Positions 5,581 through 5,624 of a stretch of DNA of 5,624 bases are shown here, in pieces. Both the position numbers and the translations under genes were made by a program. Within the stretch, counting starts at the first letter, position 1, and each line of letters opens with the position of its first letter. The DNA comes from CAZXYF01 sp964644705 (lineage in GTDB: Bacteria > Planctomycetota > Brocadiia > SM23-32). The notes beneath the pieces are model-generated. The model was not told the DNA's origin. It saw only the letters and a list, made by a program, of their open reading frames with translations, and searched no databases. The stretch is taken from the NCBI GenBank assembly GCA_964644705.1, contig CAZXYF010000202.1, positions 1-5,624 on the forward strand, given 5' to 3'.

Positions 5581-5623
5581 TCGGTGAACCACGTGCGTTT
5601 TGTGATGCCCTACTTGCCGGGCT
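5581..5623 (+). repeat. 43-bp imperfect direct repeat, right copy, reaching the window end
   Basis: This copy matches 101-143 at 39 of 43 positions, offset by exactly 5480 bases and in the same orientation. The window ends one base later, so the true length of the repeat is unknown. An in-frame TAA at 5574-5576, just before the FGEPR-like reading, argues against a continuous coding frame entering it from upstream. Confidence 0.75.
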
Positions 5624-5624
5624 T

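Larger units (their letters stand above)
5147..5624. other. Gene-poor right edge upstream of the operon
   Basis: No convincing gene is present in these 478 bases. Short open frames of 60 to 70 codons on both strands overlap one another and resemble no family I know. One minus-strand frame (5178-5390) would need a TTG start and runs across the leader hairpins. The region instead holds the operon promoter and leader near 5161-5235, a perfect palindrome at 5353-5369, a tandem-repeat block at 5399-5462, half of a 16-bp inverted match at 5477-5492 and one copy of the direct repeat at 5581-5623. The part beyond about 5260 may be a degenerate dispersed element. Confidence 0.5.

Noticed and set aside
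101..5623. Phage-type attL/attR pair
   Set aside because: The repeat copies differ at four positions, no tRNA gene or integrase is in the window, and the enclosed genes are metabolic.

Overview
The window holds a four-gene cluster on the minus strand, flanked by two gene-poor, repeat-bearing edges. It looks bacterial: genes are tightly packed, Shine-Dalgarno sequences are strong, one gene pair shares an ATGA overlap, and GC content is moderately high (about 55-60% by eye). I cannot place the organism more precisely. MttB-superfamily methyltransferases of this kind are common in anaerobes and marine bacteria that use methylated amines, but that is context and not proof.

Layout, read in the direction of transcription from right to left. 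(1) 5147-5624 has no convincing gene. It carries a candidate promoter, two adjacent hairpins in the leader, a perfect 17-bp palindrome, a short tandem-repeat block, and copies of two repeats also found at the left edge. (2) 5146-3671 encodes an NAD(P)-dependent aldehyde dehydrogenase with a complete active site. (3) 3674-2601 encodes a zinc-dependent medium-chain alcohol dehydrogenase that starts inside the stop of the previous gene. (4) 2587-1106 encodes an MttB-superfamily (trimethylamine/quaternary amine) methyltransferase without a pyrrolysine codon. It has a lysine (AAA) close to where true MttB carries pyrrolysine. (5) 1054-194 encodes a NodB-fold polysaccharide-deacetylase-like hydrolase with its catalytic motifs intact. 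(6) 1-193 is the left edge, with a repeat and no secure gene.

The first three genes are almost certainly one operon; the fourth is probably its last member. A reasonable working model is catabolism of a methylated quaternary or tertiary amine that also carries an alcohol. The alcohol and aldehyde dehydrogenases would oxidise the side chain (alcohol to aldehyde to acid), and the MttB homologue would move a methyl group to a corrinoid protein. Choline to glycine betaine to dimethylglycine is the textbook example of such chemistry. However, the aldehyde dehydrogenase active-site motif is not the usual betaine-aldehyde dehydrogenase motif, so the substrate is open. No corrinoid protein, corrinoid reactivase, transporter or regulator lies in the window.

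The most notable non-coding signal is a 43-bp imperfect direct repeat at both ends (101-143 and 5581-5623, 39 of 43 identical). A 16-bp exact inverted match (39-54 and 5477-5492) also brackets the cluster. These suggest a dispersed repeat family or an inserted segment, but no transposase or integrase is visible.
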